Assembly (NCBI RefSeq): GCF_010614805.1
Contig: NZ_JAAFZC010000002.1
Location: forward strand, 310,001-374,000
Reading direction: 5' to 3'
Source of the DNA: Pseudooceanicola aestuarii
GTDB lineage: Bacteria; Pseudomonadota; Alphaproteobacteria; Rhodobacterales; Rhodobacteraceae
DNA length: 64,000 nucleotides
Made by a program: the position numbers and the translations under genes. The notes below the pieces were generated by a model. That model saw only the letters and a list, made by a program, of their open reading frames with translations, searched no databases and was not told where the DNA came from. Shown piece by piece: positions 17,872-26,400 of the stretch; the stretch's first letter is position 1; the number at the start of each line of letters is the position of its first letter.

Positions 17872-19335
17872 ATGCTTGCCCGCATCAAGTCCCTCGTCGG
17901 CAGGGTCGACGCCAAAGCGTCGAAGCCGAACTTTTCAGTCCCGCATGGAGAAACGGCCGCTCCACCACGAGAGCCCACGCCGCTGCCCCACGCGGAGCCG
18001 CCCGCCAGTGCCTTCCCCCTCGACTGCCTGACACCGAAGCTCCGCAGCGCGGCTGAGGCAATCGTCAGGAAGACGCAGGGGCCGGCCGCCCTTGCCGCGC
18101 AATCCGTCTTGTCCGTGGCCTCGCTCGTCGCAGGGAGCCGGGCGAAGGTCCAGACACTCGGATCGCCCTCGAACGCGACTGCAGCTTTCGTCACGATCGC
18201 ATTGTCGGGCGAGCGGAAGAGTGCCGCGGACAAGATCGCCAAGACCGGTATCGACCGGGTGATCATGCGTCTCCGGAAGGAACACGAGATCGCCATGGCG
18301 CTGCACAAGTCCGAGATTGCAAGCGCCGGGCGAGGAGAAGAGAAACCTGCGGTTCCGGTCTGTCCCAGCTTCCTGGTGACAGAACCCACGGTCGAGGGTG
18401 CCTTCAAGGCAATCGCGTCCGGATGCGGTTTCCTGGGCTGGTTCACCGACGAAGCGGCGAGCTTCTGGGGAGGCCATTCCATGTCGAAAGACCAACGTGC
18501 AAAGACCAGCGGCATCGTGTCGAAATTCTGGGACGGCGATTACTTCTTCCGTCCGCGTGCCGGTCAGGAGGGCGACGGCTATGTCCCTCCCACTGCAACC
18601 ACGATCAACCTCATGTTCCAGCCGACGCTGATCCGTGACACCTACGGCGACGAATTCCTGATCGGTCAGGGCATCCTGGCGAGGATGCTGCCGTGCTGGC
18701 CCGTCAGCAACATGGGCAACCGAAAATATCGGCGTCCGACGGCCGAGGACGAGGCTGCCGCGGAACGCTTCCATGACGAAGTCGAGGCAGCTCTGATGGA
18801 CACCCTGGCGGATCCCACCCAGCGGTTTCTGTCCCTTTCGGAGGATGCCCTGTCCATCTGCGTCGAATTTCATGACAACGTCGAGGCTGAGCTCGGTCGA
18901 GGTGGCTGGGCTACGGACATCTCCGGCTTTGCCTCCAAGGCGCCGGAGCACGCATGCCGGCTGGCCGCGATCATGACGCTCTTCGAGGACGGGGCGGCTG
19001 AGACGGTCTCCGGCGAGGTCATGAAAGCGGCCTGCGAGATGGTCAAATACTACCTGAGCCAGTACAAATTCCTGTGCATCGCGGCCACGAACGAGACCGA
19101 GATCGCCCAGGCCCAGGCCCTTCTTGACTGGCTTCGGAAGAACCTGCAGCCCGGCGACGGGTTCGCGACCGACCGGGTTCTGCAGTTCGGGCCGGTCGCC
19201 GCCCGGCGGTCGAAGGCTCTCGATCGGCAGCTGGCCGTCCTGATGCAATATGGATGGATCCAGGACCTTCCCGCAGGCACGAAAATCGACGGCAAGAAGC
19301 GGCGCAAGGCCTTCCGGCTCAGCCCGAAGGCATGA
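17872..19335 (+). CDS. DUF3987 (YfjI-like) protein
   Basis: A 487-residue protein matching the DUF3987 family, which includes YfjI of the CP4-57 prophage and is common in integrative islands. Residues 15-50 are a proline-rich linker, followed by the family core: LSGERKSAADK near residue 107, WFTDEAASFWGGHSM, TINLMFQPTLI. The family resembles primase-associated or replicative helicase-like ATPases, but here the GERKS segment is not a canonical Walker A. Possible role in island replication; unproven. It has a separate transcription unit, with terminator-like hairpins on both sides. Confidence 0.75.
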   Translation: MLARIKSLVGRVDAKASKPNFSVPHGETAAPPREPTPLPHAEPPASAFPLDCLTPKLRSAAEAIVRKTQGPAALAAQSVLSVASLVAGSRAKVQTLGSPSNATAAFVTIALSGERKSAADKIAKTGIDRVIMRLRKEHEIAMALHKSEIASAGRGEEKPAVPVCPSFLVTEPTVEGAFKAIASGCGFLGWFTDEAASFWGGHSMSKDQRAKTSGIVSKFWDGDYFFRPRAGQEGDGYVPPTATTINLMFQPTLIRDTYGDEFLIGQGILARMLPCWPVSNMGNRKYRRPTAEDEAAAERFHDEVEAALMDTLADPTQRFLSLSEDALSICVEFHDNVEAELGRGGWATDISGFASKAPEHACRLAAIMTLFEDGAAETVSGEVMKAACEMVKYYLSQYKFLCIAATNETEIAQAQALLDWLRKNLQPGDGFATDRVLQFGPVAARRSKALDRQLAVLMQYGWIQDLPAGTKIDGKKRRKAFRLSPKA

Positions 19336-19344
19336 CGGCCGGAT

Positions 19345-19370
19345 GGTGGCCGGCATTCCTGCCGGCCACC
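19345..19370. terminator. Hairpin between convergent genes
   Basis: Perfect 11-base stem (GGTGGCCGGCA / TGCCGGCCACC) with a four-base loop, ten bases after the DUF3987 stop and 22 before the convergent small gene's stop. No U-tract, so termination strength is uncertain. Confidence 0.5.
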
Positions 19371-19392
19371 GGGACGCCTTTGGAAGGTGGAC

Positions 19393-19821
19393 TCACCGTC
19401 CCAGCAGCACCTTCTCGGCATCGATCCGGGCCCGGCAGATGGAGCGGATATGCGCGATGCGCCTCAGGGACCTGACGCATGCGTCGATCGCCTGTCCCCT
19501 GTCCGTCAGGTCCAGCATCTCTCGCACTTCCCCGACGGCGCCGAGTTCGGGATCGTCCCGGCCATCGAAAACCGCGAACGTGCCCAGGGTCTCGCGTTCG
19601 CGCTCCCGGTCCAGAACGGCCGACAGGAGGTCCACGTCCGTGTCGTCGCGACGCGAGAGTCCGGCACCGGCACGCATCCCCTCGAGGGTGCGGCGCAGCG
19701 ACCCGCGCTCGAGCGCATCGGCGGCAATCTCGTTGACAGGGAAATGGTCGATGAAGCTCCGGGTCATCCCGATCAGCAGCGAGCAGAGCTCATCGAGGGG
19801 CATCTGGTAATAGGTCTGCAT
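19393..19821 (-). CDS. Hypothetical protein (142 aa)
   Basis: Start ATG 19821 (MQTYYQMPLDELCSLL) has GGAG eight to nine bases upstream. The protein is soluble, acidic and probably all helical, with a charged DRERERETLGTF stretch; no signal or membrane segment. I recognise no family. It lies 74 bp downstream of the 138-residue gene on the same strand, and the two look like one operon of island housekeeping genes. Confidence 0.6.
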   Translation of the reverse strand: MQTYYQMPLDELCSLLIGMTRSFIDHFPVNEIAADALERGSLRRTLEGMRAGAGLSRRDDTDVDLLSAVLDRERERETLGTFAVFDGRDDPELGAVGEVREMLDLTDRGQAIDACVRSLRRIAHIRSICRARIDAEKVLLGR

Positions 19822-19895
19822 GTCTTTCTCCAGAAGAGTCGGTCGCTGCGAAAATGCGGCGCCTTCAAGCTGCCGGCCCATGCGGGCCGACTGCG

Positions 19896-20312
19896 TCATG
19901 CAGCAGAGAGGTCGAACAGCTCTCCCAGGACGACATCGCACCCGGGATCCAGATCCGAGATCGCGACGAGAAGATCGTAGAGGCGGTCGGCCTCGAGGCA
20001 GATCTCCTCGACCCGCGGATCCAGCAGGTCGATCATCGCGAAGCGGGCTGTTTCCTCGGTCTCCGGATCCCCGACGAAATCGAGGCAGACAAGCCGATGC
20101 AGCCAGACCAGCTCCTGTCTGAGCGCTCGCGTGAGCGAGGAGCTCTCCGAAATTCCTGACAGAAGACGGAGGCAGCGACGGTGCCCGGAGGGACCGCCGA
20201 GCAAGGCGGCGGCATTGAGCAGCGCGGAGCCGTGCTCCTGGAAGAAGATTCTGGTTGCGACGATCGCGGGATCGCGGCCCGCCGGGACGGAATTGCTCGA
20301 GAAGTTGAACAT
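19896..20312 (-). CDS. Hypothetical protein (138 aa)
   Basis: Start ATG 20312 (MFNFSSNSVPAG) preceded by CAGGAG. The body is helical and leucine/acid rich, with LLGGPSGHRRCLRLL, WLHRLVCLDFVGD and DRLYDLLVAISDLD. Like its downstream neighbour it has regularly spaced helices and could form part of the same complex; no family recognised. Codon use is normal for the region, supporting a real gene. Confidence 0.6.
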   Translation of the reverse strand: MFNFSSNSVPAGRDPAIVATRIFFQEHGSALLNAAALLGGPSGHRRCLRLLSGISESSSLTRALRQELVWLHRLVCLDFVGDPETEETARFAMIDLLDPRVEEICLEADRLYDLLVAISDLDPGCDVVLGELFDLSAA

Positions 20313-20741
20313 GGGGGTCTCCTGTGGAGGTCGACGCCGTTCGTGGCAGTCAAGGCCCCGAGAAATCTCCTTTCTGTATCGGGGGTGTCTTGCCGGCGCA
20401 TCTGTAGCAGCAGGAGGGGTTGTTGCCGGCTTGGTTGATTTCGTTGATCGCGAGGCGCCGCGTTTCCGTTGGCCGCGCTCTCGCCCCGAGGAGCGCGGCC
20501 AACGGAATGACGGTGCCCATTCCCTCTCTTCACCCTCGGCTGGACGTTTCCGGACCTGAAATTGTAGAAATGGCAATCTCGGTCCGGATGTTGCGGCACG
20601 TTGCGGCAGAAGACGGAAAAAATTGAGAAGGGGCACATCCTACCCCATGCGGGTGGAAACGACCCTTCTTCAATTGAACCGGAAAAATGCAGATATTACG
20701 GTATTTTGCGGCAGTGAGCGGCGGCCACCTACAACCGCCGG
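20313..20741. other. Long intergenic region
   Basis: About 430 bases without a convincing gene between two minus-strand units. It contains the 17-bp inverted repeat described separately, an AT-richer patch at 20625-20710 (AATTGAACCGGAAAAATGCAG), and two TTGCGGCA words at 20591 and 20716. It should hold the promoter for the 138/142-residue gene pair. Confidence 0.5.
20464..20507. repeat. Perfect 17-bp inverted repeat
   Basis: TTCCGTTGGCCGCGCTC at 20464-20480 pairs without mismatch with 20491-20507; the loop is ten bases. No T run follows on either strand, so it is a poor terminator. It could be an operator, a cruciform or replication/processing site. See the findings. Confidence 0.7.
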
Positions 20742-21185
20742 TCAGGGAACGGCATCATCATGTCCGCATGTCGATGGCCTCTCGGTAGCTTCGACCGACA
20801 CTGCATTCATGGCGTTCCCGACCCTCGAGATTGCCGCGAGGCGCTGGTGAGCGGACAGCGTGTGCCCTTCACCCTGAACGAATATCGACCAGACGTCTCG
20901 CCCCTCCGGCTTCAGCGTCCACCCCAACGCCTGCAGGGATCTCTCGGCCTTCGCCCGCAGTCTTTGGCGTGCCTCCGGCTCCGTCACATGGGGCACGACA
21001 TGCGCGATCTCGTGGTCCCCGCAGCCATGATGCCGCTGGATCTCGAGGCGGACGAGAATGCCGGGCGCCCGGGCCGCGAGCCAGATGGCAACGTGGCGGG
21101 TGTCCGTCTCCAGTTGCCTGGCCGCCGCCCGGGTCCTTTCCATGGCAGCAAGAGTTTCGGGAGACCTGGGAGGGTAGTCGTGCAT
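20742..21185 (-). CDS. Hypothetical protein (147 aa)
   Basis: A soluble protein starting MHDYPPRSPETLAAMERT, with a helical first third, a His-rich QRHHGCGDHEIAHVVPHV segment in the middle that could bind a metal, and an ALGWTLKPEGRDVWSIFVQGEG segment. No family recognised. It is 166 bp downstream of the 492-type recombinase and may have its own promoter in 21186-21351, which shows nothing else. Confidence 0.55.
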   Translation of the reverse strand: MHDYPPRSPETLAAMERTRAAARQLETDTRHVAIWLAARAPGILVRLEIQRHHGCGDHEIAHVVPHVTEPEARQRLRAKAERSLQALGWTLKPEGRDVWSIFVQGEGHTLSAHQRLAAISRVGNAMNAVSVEATERPSTCGHDDAVP

Positions 21186-21351
21186 AGGTTTCTTCCTGAT
21201 CGTTCATGCCTGACGCCGGGTGTCCGATCGGCCGGGAAGGGACCGGCAGCGCATACCGTCCCTCTCAGTGTCCATTCGGGCTCTCCTTCGTGGGCACTTT
21301 CGGCGTCTGTAAGCCAGACCGCCTCGGGGGCAAGGGAAGCCGGCTCTGAGG

Positions 21352-22758
21352 CTACACGCGCAATGTCGTGGGGGCAGACCTCAGGCCGGCAATGCGTGCG
21401 CCATGTTCTCGTGCGGCTCTCATCCCTTGCGCGTGATCGTAGCTGTCCATGGTCGTGGCGGCGCTCCTGTTGCCGATGAGGGCTGGCGCCAGGTATCCGC
21501 CGCTCTGAATTTCCTCTGAGGCCTCGGTCGCGGCATTGTCCCTGACCCGATGAATGCTCACGCGCACGCCGAGGTGCTTGCAGGTGAGATCGCCGACCAG
21601 GCGGCCAAGTTGCGCCGAGGTGATGGCCGCGCCCATATCGATCATGCTCGGAAAGAGCGCCGGCCCGTCATCGAACAGTGGCCGGAAACTCCGTTTGTAG
21701 TCGTCGAGAGCCGACCATAGCACCGGGTTGCACAAGACTTTGTCATAGCCAGCGAACCGCTTCTTCGCCTCACGCATTTTCAGCACGCGCCCGGGAAGCA
21801 CGACTTGAACGTAGGGATTCTCGAGGAGCACGACGGTCGGGCCGAAGGCGAGGTGCGAAAGGGCCCGAGCCCGCTGCGGCAGGGCCGCGGCAAAGGACAA
21901 CAGCAGGCCGTTGCGGAAGTCGCGTGCGACATGCAGACCGCGAGGGCCATTCTCCCGGGCCGTGTCCATCAGATCGACGCCGAGATCGAAAATCGTCGAC
22001 GCCCCGACGATCTGCGCGCCGGTCTTCGTCGGCCGGCCCGCGATCTTCGCGAGAGCATCATGACGCGCGATAACATGGTCGCATCCCGCGCTACGGAAGC
22101 CGGGATCCGCCGCGACACGGAAGCCGGAGAGGATGCGCGACAGATAGTCGGAGACGCTCCGATCCGAGACGCCGTCAGCCCTCAGGTCGGTCGCGTAGAC
22201 GTGGAACGAGGAACCCGAGGGCCGCACCTCTCGACCGAGAACGGCCGACGCGCGACACCATCGCGCCAGGGCATGCGCCACGGCCTGAACATGGTTCGCG
22301 CTCCATTTTTTGGAGTGAGGTCCGGGTTCACTGATCAGTTTCGCGATGAGCTTCCCTTGCCATTCGTCCGGGAGCGACGAGATGGCGGACCGGGCCCGCT
22401 CGTCGATCGACTTCGCCGCGACCTTCGAAGTGCACCGGCTCTGCCGGAGGACCTGACCGATCATGCCCGCGACCGGGACGCCCCACAGGACGGGGGCGCC
22501 GAGCTGAATGTAGGCGAGCTCGGAAGCAGCGTATTCTGCCCCGACGCGCGCGGAGAGCCCGCCGAGATAGCCGGATATTTCCATGCGGTCCGGCACAGGC
22601 ATGGGCCAGCCCATGTCGCCGCGCCACACCGCAAAGCCGCGCACCGACCGGAGAACGGGTCCGGGATCGACGCCTGGTCGATCCCGGCCGAAGGCCTCGC
22701 GGAATTCCTCAGGTGAGGACGGTGCGGCCCGCCCGCACTGAGATTTCATGGCCCGCAT
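21352..22758 (-). CDS. Tyrosine recombinase (468 aa), third gene of recombinase cassette
   Basis: A 468-residue tyrosine recombinase when started at ATG 22758. Catalytic positions: Arg in LPQRARALSHL, HxxR as SIHRVRDNA, then IGNRSAATT where the usual second His is Asn, and the nucleophile Tyr in MDSYDHAQG. His to Asn or Trp changes at this position occur in active recombinases, so it may work. The start overlaps the stop of the upstream 61-residue gene as TGATG, indicating coupled translation. It is distinct from the island integrase at 13986. Confidence 0.8.
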   Translation of the reverse strand: MRAMKSQCGRAAPSSPEEFREAFGRDRPGVDPGPVLRSVRGFAVWRGDMGWPMPVPDRMEISGYLGGLSARVGAEYAASELAYIQLGAPVLWGVPVAGMIGQVLRQSRCTSKVAAKSIDERARSAISSLPDEWQGKLIAKLISEPGPHSKKWSANHVQAVAHALARWCRASAVLGREVRPSGSSFHVYATDLRADGVSDRSVSDYLSRILSGFRVAADPGFRSAGCDHVIARHDALAKIAGRPTKTGAQIVGASTIFDLGVDLMDTARENGPRGLHVARDFRNGLLLSFAAALPQRARALSHLAFGPTVVLLENPYVQVVLPGRVLKMREAKKRFAGYDKVLCNPVLWSALDDYKRSFRPLFDDGPALFPSMIDMGAAITSAQLGRLVGDLTCKHLGVRVSIHRVRDNAATEASEEIQSGGYLAPALIGNRSAATTMDSYDHAQGMRAAREHGARIAGLRSAPTTLRV

Positions 22759-22943
22759 CAGTAGATCTCCCGTTTCACTATATTGGCCGATTGTTCCGGT
22801 CGCGCCGCCTGAAGGGCCAGGCAGGTGCACCCGGATCCCGGCTCAGGGTCGACGACGAGACGGGAATATTGGTCGACGATTGCGTCCACGCGGGTGCTGA
22901 GTAGCTTTCCTTGGTCCGATCGCTTCTGGAGTTGGGTCTTCAT
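22758..22943 (-). CDS. Small protein between two recombinases (61 aa)
   Basis: Starts MKTQLQKRSDQGKLLST and ends QSANIVKREIY. A basic N-terminus is followed by DAIVDQYSRLVVDPEPGSGC. Its start overlaps the upstream recombinase stop as ATGA and its stop overlaps the next recombinase start as TGATG, which is the main evidence that it is translated. Could be an accessory factor of the recombinase pair; no family recognised. Confidence 0.6.
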   Translation of the reverse strand: MKTQLQKRSDQGKLLSTRVDAIVDQYSRLVVDPEPGSGCTCLALQAARPEQSANIVKREIY

Positions 22944-25033
22944 CCTGTTTTCCTTTTCTTCTTGTTTTTTTCGGGCTGCCGGGACTTCTGATCGGCGAGG
23001 TATTTGCTCCACCTGTCGAGAGCGAGATCCTCGTCTATCTCGGCATAGTGCGCGAGGGTCGTCTCGAGCCGCTTGTGACCGAGGAGACGCTGGACATCTG
23101 GCAGCCGGTCCGGATCTTCCCTGAGCCAGAGCCAGCCCAGAAAGTGTCGATAGAGGTGGGGATTCATCTTGAACCCCACGATCCGTTTCGTGTGCCGGAC
23201 GAGACGCTCGAGCAAGCCGGCATAGGGTTGCCCAGGATTGCCCCCTTCCCCCTGCGACGGGAAGAGGAATGGATTTTCGTCGTCTCCTGCTCGCAGAGCC
23301 TTCGGCCGGACCTTCTCGATGAACGATTCCAACCTGGCCGAAGCATGCTCATCGAGCGGTATATGCAGATCCGGATCGTCGCTGTCGCGCCCTTTCACCT
23401 GCACATTGGGAACGACGATGCGTGCCGTTCCACCCGCCCAGGAAATCCAGGACATGCGGATGCCAGTGATGTTGGCCCGCCGTGGTGCCCGCGCCAGTAG
23501 AATATCACTGGCGATGGCACACATGATGTCCCGGGCCTCTTCAGGGCCGAGCAGGTCCATTCTCATCTTGCCGCGGCACTTCCGTTTCCGATTGTCGATG
23601 ATCGAGTTGACCTCGTCGGTCAGGATGTCGCCCAGATCGATCAGCCGCTGCTGGCGGTCACCGATGATCTGCCGCAGCCGTGCCTTGTTGCGACGCGAGA
23701 TGCCAGTCTCGCCGATCGCATGTTCCTTGATATGCCCGGCGATGGCATTCACGTCGTCGGCGCTTCGACCGATGTAGTCCCGCGCCAGCTTCTTCAGCGT
23801 CTTCCCGACCGACTCGGCATAACTGCTGGGAAATTCGTCGTCGGAATTCCCGGAACTCAGAACATCGAGGACGCTCTCGATCACATCGGGATCCGTATAC
23901 TCGGTCAGATCCTCGATCAGATACCCCGTTGCGGCATAAAGTGCCTTGGCTCCTGCGATGAGCTGGTAGCGTCGGTTTTCGAGCGTCCTCGCGCTCCATG
24001 TCTGTCCGGGCAGGAGGAAGCCAGCCGACTGCCGCTCTTCCTCGGTGCGCTTTCGGCCGCCGTTCTTCTTTTTCAGCAGGGACTTCTTCGGGTTCACCGG
24101 ACGCGTGGTCTCGGCGGAATCCAACTGCGCGAGGAACGCTTCTTCCGACAACCCGTCACGAGATGCCTCTCCCCGCAGCCAGCGACTGACGGGACCGTCG
24201 AACTCGGACAGCAGCTCGGAAAAGACCGACGCATCAATACAATACTTGTTCCGGCCGTCCGGGAACGGGTGCTTCGCTACCTTGAACCCGTAAGAACTAA
24301 AATCCGGATCGGCCGCGAGGCGCGTGCAGAGCGCAGAGATGCGTCGCACGTGCTTCCTGCATGTCGCTTCGTCTTTCGGGCTGACCGCCAGCCGATGCAG
24401 ATAGTATTTGTTGAAGACCTCCGTCCCGACGTCACCCGGAGCAATTTCGCGCTCGTCGAGGAACCGGAAGAACGTCCCGGAAATCAGCTTCAGGTCCTCC
24501 GGGTAATCTGACTCGGACAGCTTATCGTGGATTTCGCGATAGATGCCTGTCACGTCCCGAATTCCGGACGGCCGGTTTCGACCGCCATGAGAGTGAATGG
24601 CCGCCAGGATGTCGGACTTGTAGGTGGCGAAGCTGTTTTCCGTCAGATCGAGGGTTGCAGCCGACCAACTCGACAATTTCTCGATCGCGCGCCGGCGGTC
24701 CACGATTTCAATCTCGGCCACCCAGCCCGCGGCTTTCAGAAATGCCTTGAGGCGGGAGAGGAGCACACGGTTGCGGCTGTCGGTTTTCTCATCCCCTGCC
24801 GGACGGGCCAGGTCGCTCATGAGGCGCGCGTAAGTCATCTGACCCGTCGGCGTCGGCAGATGGATACCCATTACAGCGCCGAGCGCATCGAGAGTTTTCC
24901 TGTCCGATCGAATTCCGGCGATCTCGAGAATATTCTTCACGGCCTTCGGATTCAGGCCGGCTTGCAAGGCCAGCGCGTGCTTGGTGACCCCGGTTTCGTC
25001 GAGATAATCCCGGATTTGATCTTGAACCGTCAT
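22940..25033 (-). CDS. Large tyrosine recombinase with N-terminal helix-turn-helix (697 aa)
   Basis: Residues 10-45 (VTKHALALQAGLNPKAVKNIL) look like an XRE-type helix-turn-helix. The core-binding region follows, and the catalytic domain has Arg in ARAPRRANITGI, HxxR in PHLYRHFLGW, His in LLGHKRLETT and Tyr in LAHYAEID: a complete set. The C-terminus is very basic (KNKKKRKTG). It lies 27 bp after an excisionase-like gene and overlaps the small 61-residue gene, so it belongs to a four-gene cassette. Presumably an active recombinase; its target site is not apparent. Confidence 0.82.
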   Translation of the reverse strand: MTVQDQIRDYLDETGVTKHALALQAGLNPKAVKNILEIAGIRSDRKTLDALGAVMGIHLPTPTGQMTYARLMSDLARPAGDEKTDSRNRVLLSRLKAFLKAAGWVAEIEIVDRRRAIEKLSSWSAATLDLTENSFATYKSDILAAIHSHGGRNRPSGIRDVTGIYREIHDKLSESDYPEDLKLISGTFFRFLDEREIAPGDVGTEVFNKYYLHRLAVSPKDEATCRKHVRRISALCTRLAADPDFSSYGFKVAKHPFPDGRNKYCIDASVFSELLSEFDGPVSRWLRGEASRDGLSEEAFLAQLDSAETTRPVNPKKSLLKKKNGGRKRTEEERQSAGFLLPGQTWSARTLENRRYQLIAGAKALYAATGYLIEDLTEYTDPDVIESVLDVLSSGNSDDEFPSSYAESVGKTLKKLARDYIGRSADDVNAIAGHIKEHAIGETGISRRNKARLRQIIGDRQQRLIDLGDILTDEVNSIIDNRKRKCRGKMRMDLLGPEEARDIMCAIASDILLARAPRRANITGIRMSWISWAGGTARIVVPNVQVKGRDSDDPDLHIPLDEHASARLESFIEKVRPKALRAGDDENPFLFPSQGEGGNPGQPYAGLLERLVRHTKRIVGFKMNPHLYRHFLGWLWLREDPDRLPDVQRLLGHKRLETTLAHYAEIDEDLALDRWSKYLADQKSRQPEKNKKKRKTG

Positions 25034-25060
25034 GTCTTCACTCCCGTGCTGGCTCGGGGC

Positions 25061-25297
25061 TCACTCGAGATCGAGATCCGCCCTCCTCACGGGGCGGATC
25101 CGATGCTCGAAGAGCGCCAGCCAATCGGGGTGCACGAGCCAGCTCTTGCCAGCTTTCGTGCCGTCGAGGAAAACTCTGCCGCGTTCAGTCACGGTCCCGT
25201 TCACGATCCAGTCGCGGATCGTCCGTGGGTGTCGCCGCAGTTTCTTGGCGACGTCTGCTGTTGTCAGGTATTCGTCGTGGTTTTCATCTTCGGACAT
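25061..25297 (-). CDS. Excisionase/AlpA-like DNA-binding protein
   Basis: A 78-residue winged helix-turn-helix protein: EYLTTADVAKKLRRHPRTIRDW is the HTH_17/MerR-like first part, followed by NGTV and a basic wing ending GKSWLVHPDWLALF. Such proteins bend DNA as recombination directionality factors or activate integrase genes. Start ATG 25297 (MSEDENHD) has GGAG upstream. First gene of the recombinase cassette. Confidence 0.75.
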   Translation of the reverse strand: MSEDENHDEYLTTADVAKKLRRHPRTIRDWIVNGTVTERGRVFLDGTKAGKSWLVHPDWLALFEHRIRPVRRADLDLE

Positions 25298-25415
25298 CTT
25301 GGTCTCCTCTTTGCTACAGAAGGGACCTACGCCCCGGCGGGGCGGCTCCAAAACACGCACGCAATCTTTTTTGGAGGCTCGGCGAAAACCCGGCGATGAG
25401 CGGCACGAGGAGATC

Positions 25416-25457
25416 TGCTAATCTTGCGAATTCCGTTTCAGGTTAGCCTGATTAGCA
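25416..25457. promoter_or_regulatory. Inverted repeat upstream of the excisionase cassette
   Basis: TGCTAATC (25416-25423) is repeated inverted as GATTAGCA (25450-25457), with another GGTTAGC in between. This AT-rich patch lies 120 bases before the excisionase start, in an otherwise empty 281-base interval (25298-25578) between the HNH gene end and the cassette. A candidate operator, perhaps for the excisionase itself. Confidence 0.4.
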
Positions 25458-25578
25458 ATGCACGTATCGCCGCCGATCCCCGTTATCTCGCCGCACCCAG
25501 AAGGGCTGAGCCAGGCCTGCTCTCCAGAGCGACCAAGCGCTCGATAAGAGGCTGATAGTTCGGCAGGTGGCCGGCCCC

Positions 25579-26400
25579 TCAATCTCGAATGGCGATCTCG
25601 TCCATCTTCTCGCGGTGCCACGCCATTGGTGCAGCGTGGTCAGCGGCCAAGGCAATGCGCGGCGCGGAGGTCACACCCAAGGCCCTTGCGGCGGCCTCCG
25701 ACAACTTGGGTGACGGAACCGCCCGGCCCTCTCCGTCGAAGCTGACCAGGAAGGCGTCGAATGCGGCGTCCCAGTGGGCGGCCAGCAGCAGGCCGTTGAA
25801 GACGTCGAGGCGCTGGCCGTCACTCTTGCACTCGGCCCAGGGGACGATGTGGCTGGCGCGCAGCAGGGCGCGGTCCGTGATGCCAGTCAGCGGGCAGCGG
25901 CCACCCCAATAGTCGTCGAGAGCGGCGCGGAAGGTTTTCTGGCCGACCCGGAGGCGGACCTGGGCCCCGCGGGTGGTGGCGCGGTTGGGGTCGAGGTCTT
26001 GGGAGTCCGGACCGGACCAGGACTGCCCTTCCCGTTTCAACTCGGCCTCGAATGCGGTCTCGGGGGCATCCGGCAGGGCGCGAAACAGGTGCCAGGCGCG
26101 CAGGCAGGCGGCACGTAGCTCGGCGAGCGTCTCGAACCGCAGATGGTCGGCCTCGAGAGTGCCCAGCTCCTCCTCGGCCAGCCGGCGTAGAACGCGGGGA
26201 GTGGTGCGCAGTGCGTAGCCGGGAGGCGCGATGGCGAGGGCAATCAGGCCGGGAGCGTTCTGCGAGCGGAGCGTCATCCAGGGCGGATCGTCGAGCGCAG
26301 CGGGGATCGTGCCCTCGGGTTGCAGCGTCCAGCCGCCATCGTAGCCTGCCTTCTGCAGCATGAGGCGCGCCGGGCCGGAGGGGGCGAGGTCGAAGCTCAC
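25579..26400 (-). CDS. HNH endonuclease, last gene of DISARM-like operon
   Basis: A 273-residue protein with a C-terminal HNH nuclease domain: CPLTGITDRALLRASHIVPW contains the first Cys and the catalytic His, then NGLLLAAHWDAAFDAF supplies the Asn and second His (HNH_2 type, residues 170-235). The N-terminal 140 residues carry no recognised domain. It starts with GTG, overlapping the methylase stop as GTGA, so it is coupled to it. Probable role: DNA cleavage, with the helicases and methylase of the operon. In the reported DISARM set this place is taken by DrmC, a phospholipase-D-type protein, so this is a substitution or a separate system type. Confidence 0.85.
   Translation of the reverse strand: MSFDLAPSGPARLMLQKAGYDGGWTLQPEGTIPAALDDPPWMTLRSQNAPGLIALAIAPPGYALRTTPRVLRRLAEEELGTLEADHLRFETLAELRAACLRAWHLFRALPDAPETAFEAELKREGQSWSGPDSQDLDPNRATTRGAQVRLRVGQKTFRAALDDYWGGRCPLTGITDRALLRASHIVPWAECKSDGQRLDVFNGLLLAAHWDAAFDAFLVSFDGEGRAVPSPKLSEAAARALGVTSAPRIALAADHAAPMAWHREKMDEIAIRD

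Noticed and set aside
21352..25033. A classic recombinase-in-trio (RIT) element.
   Set aside because: Only two of the three coupled proteins are recombinases, and they are larger than RIT proteins; no flanking inverted repeats were noticed.
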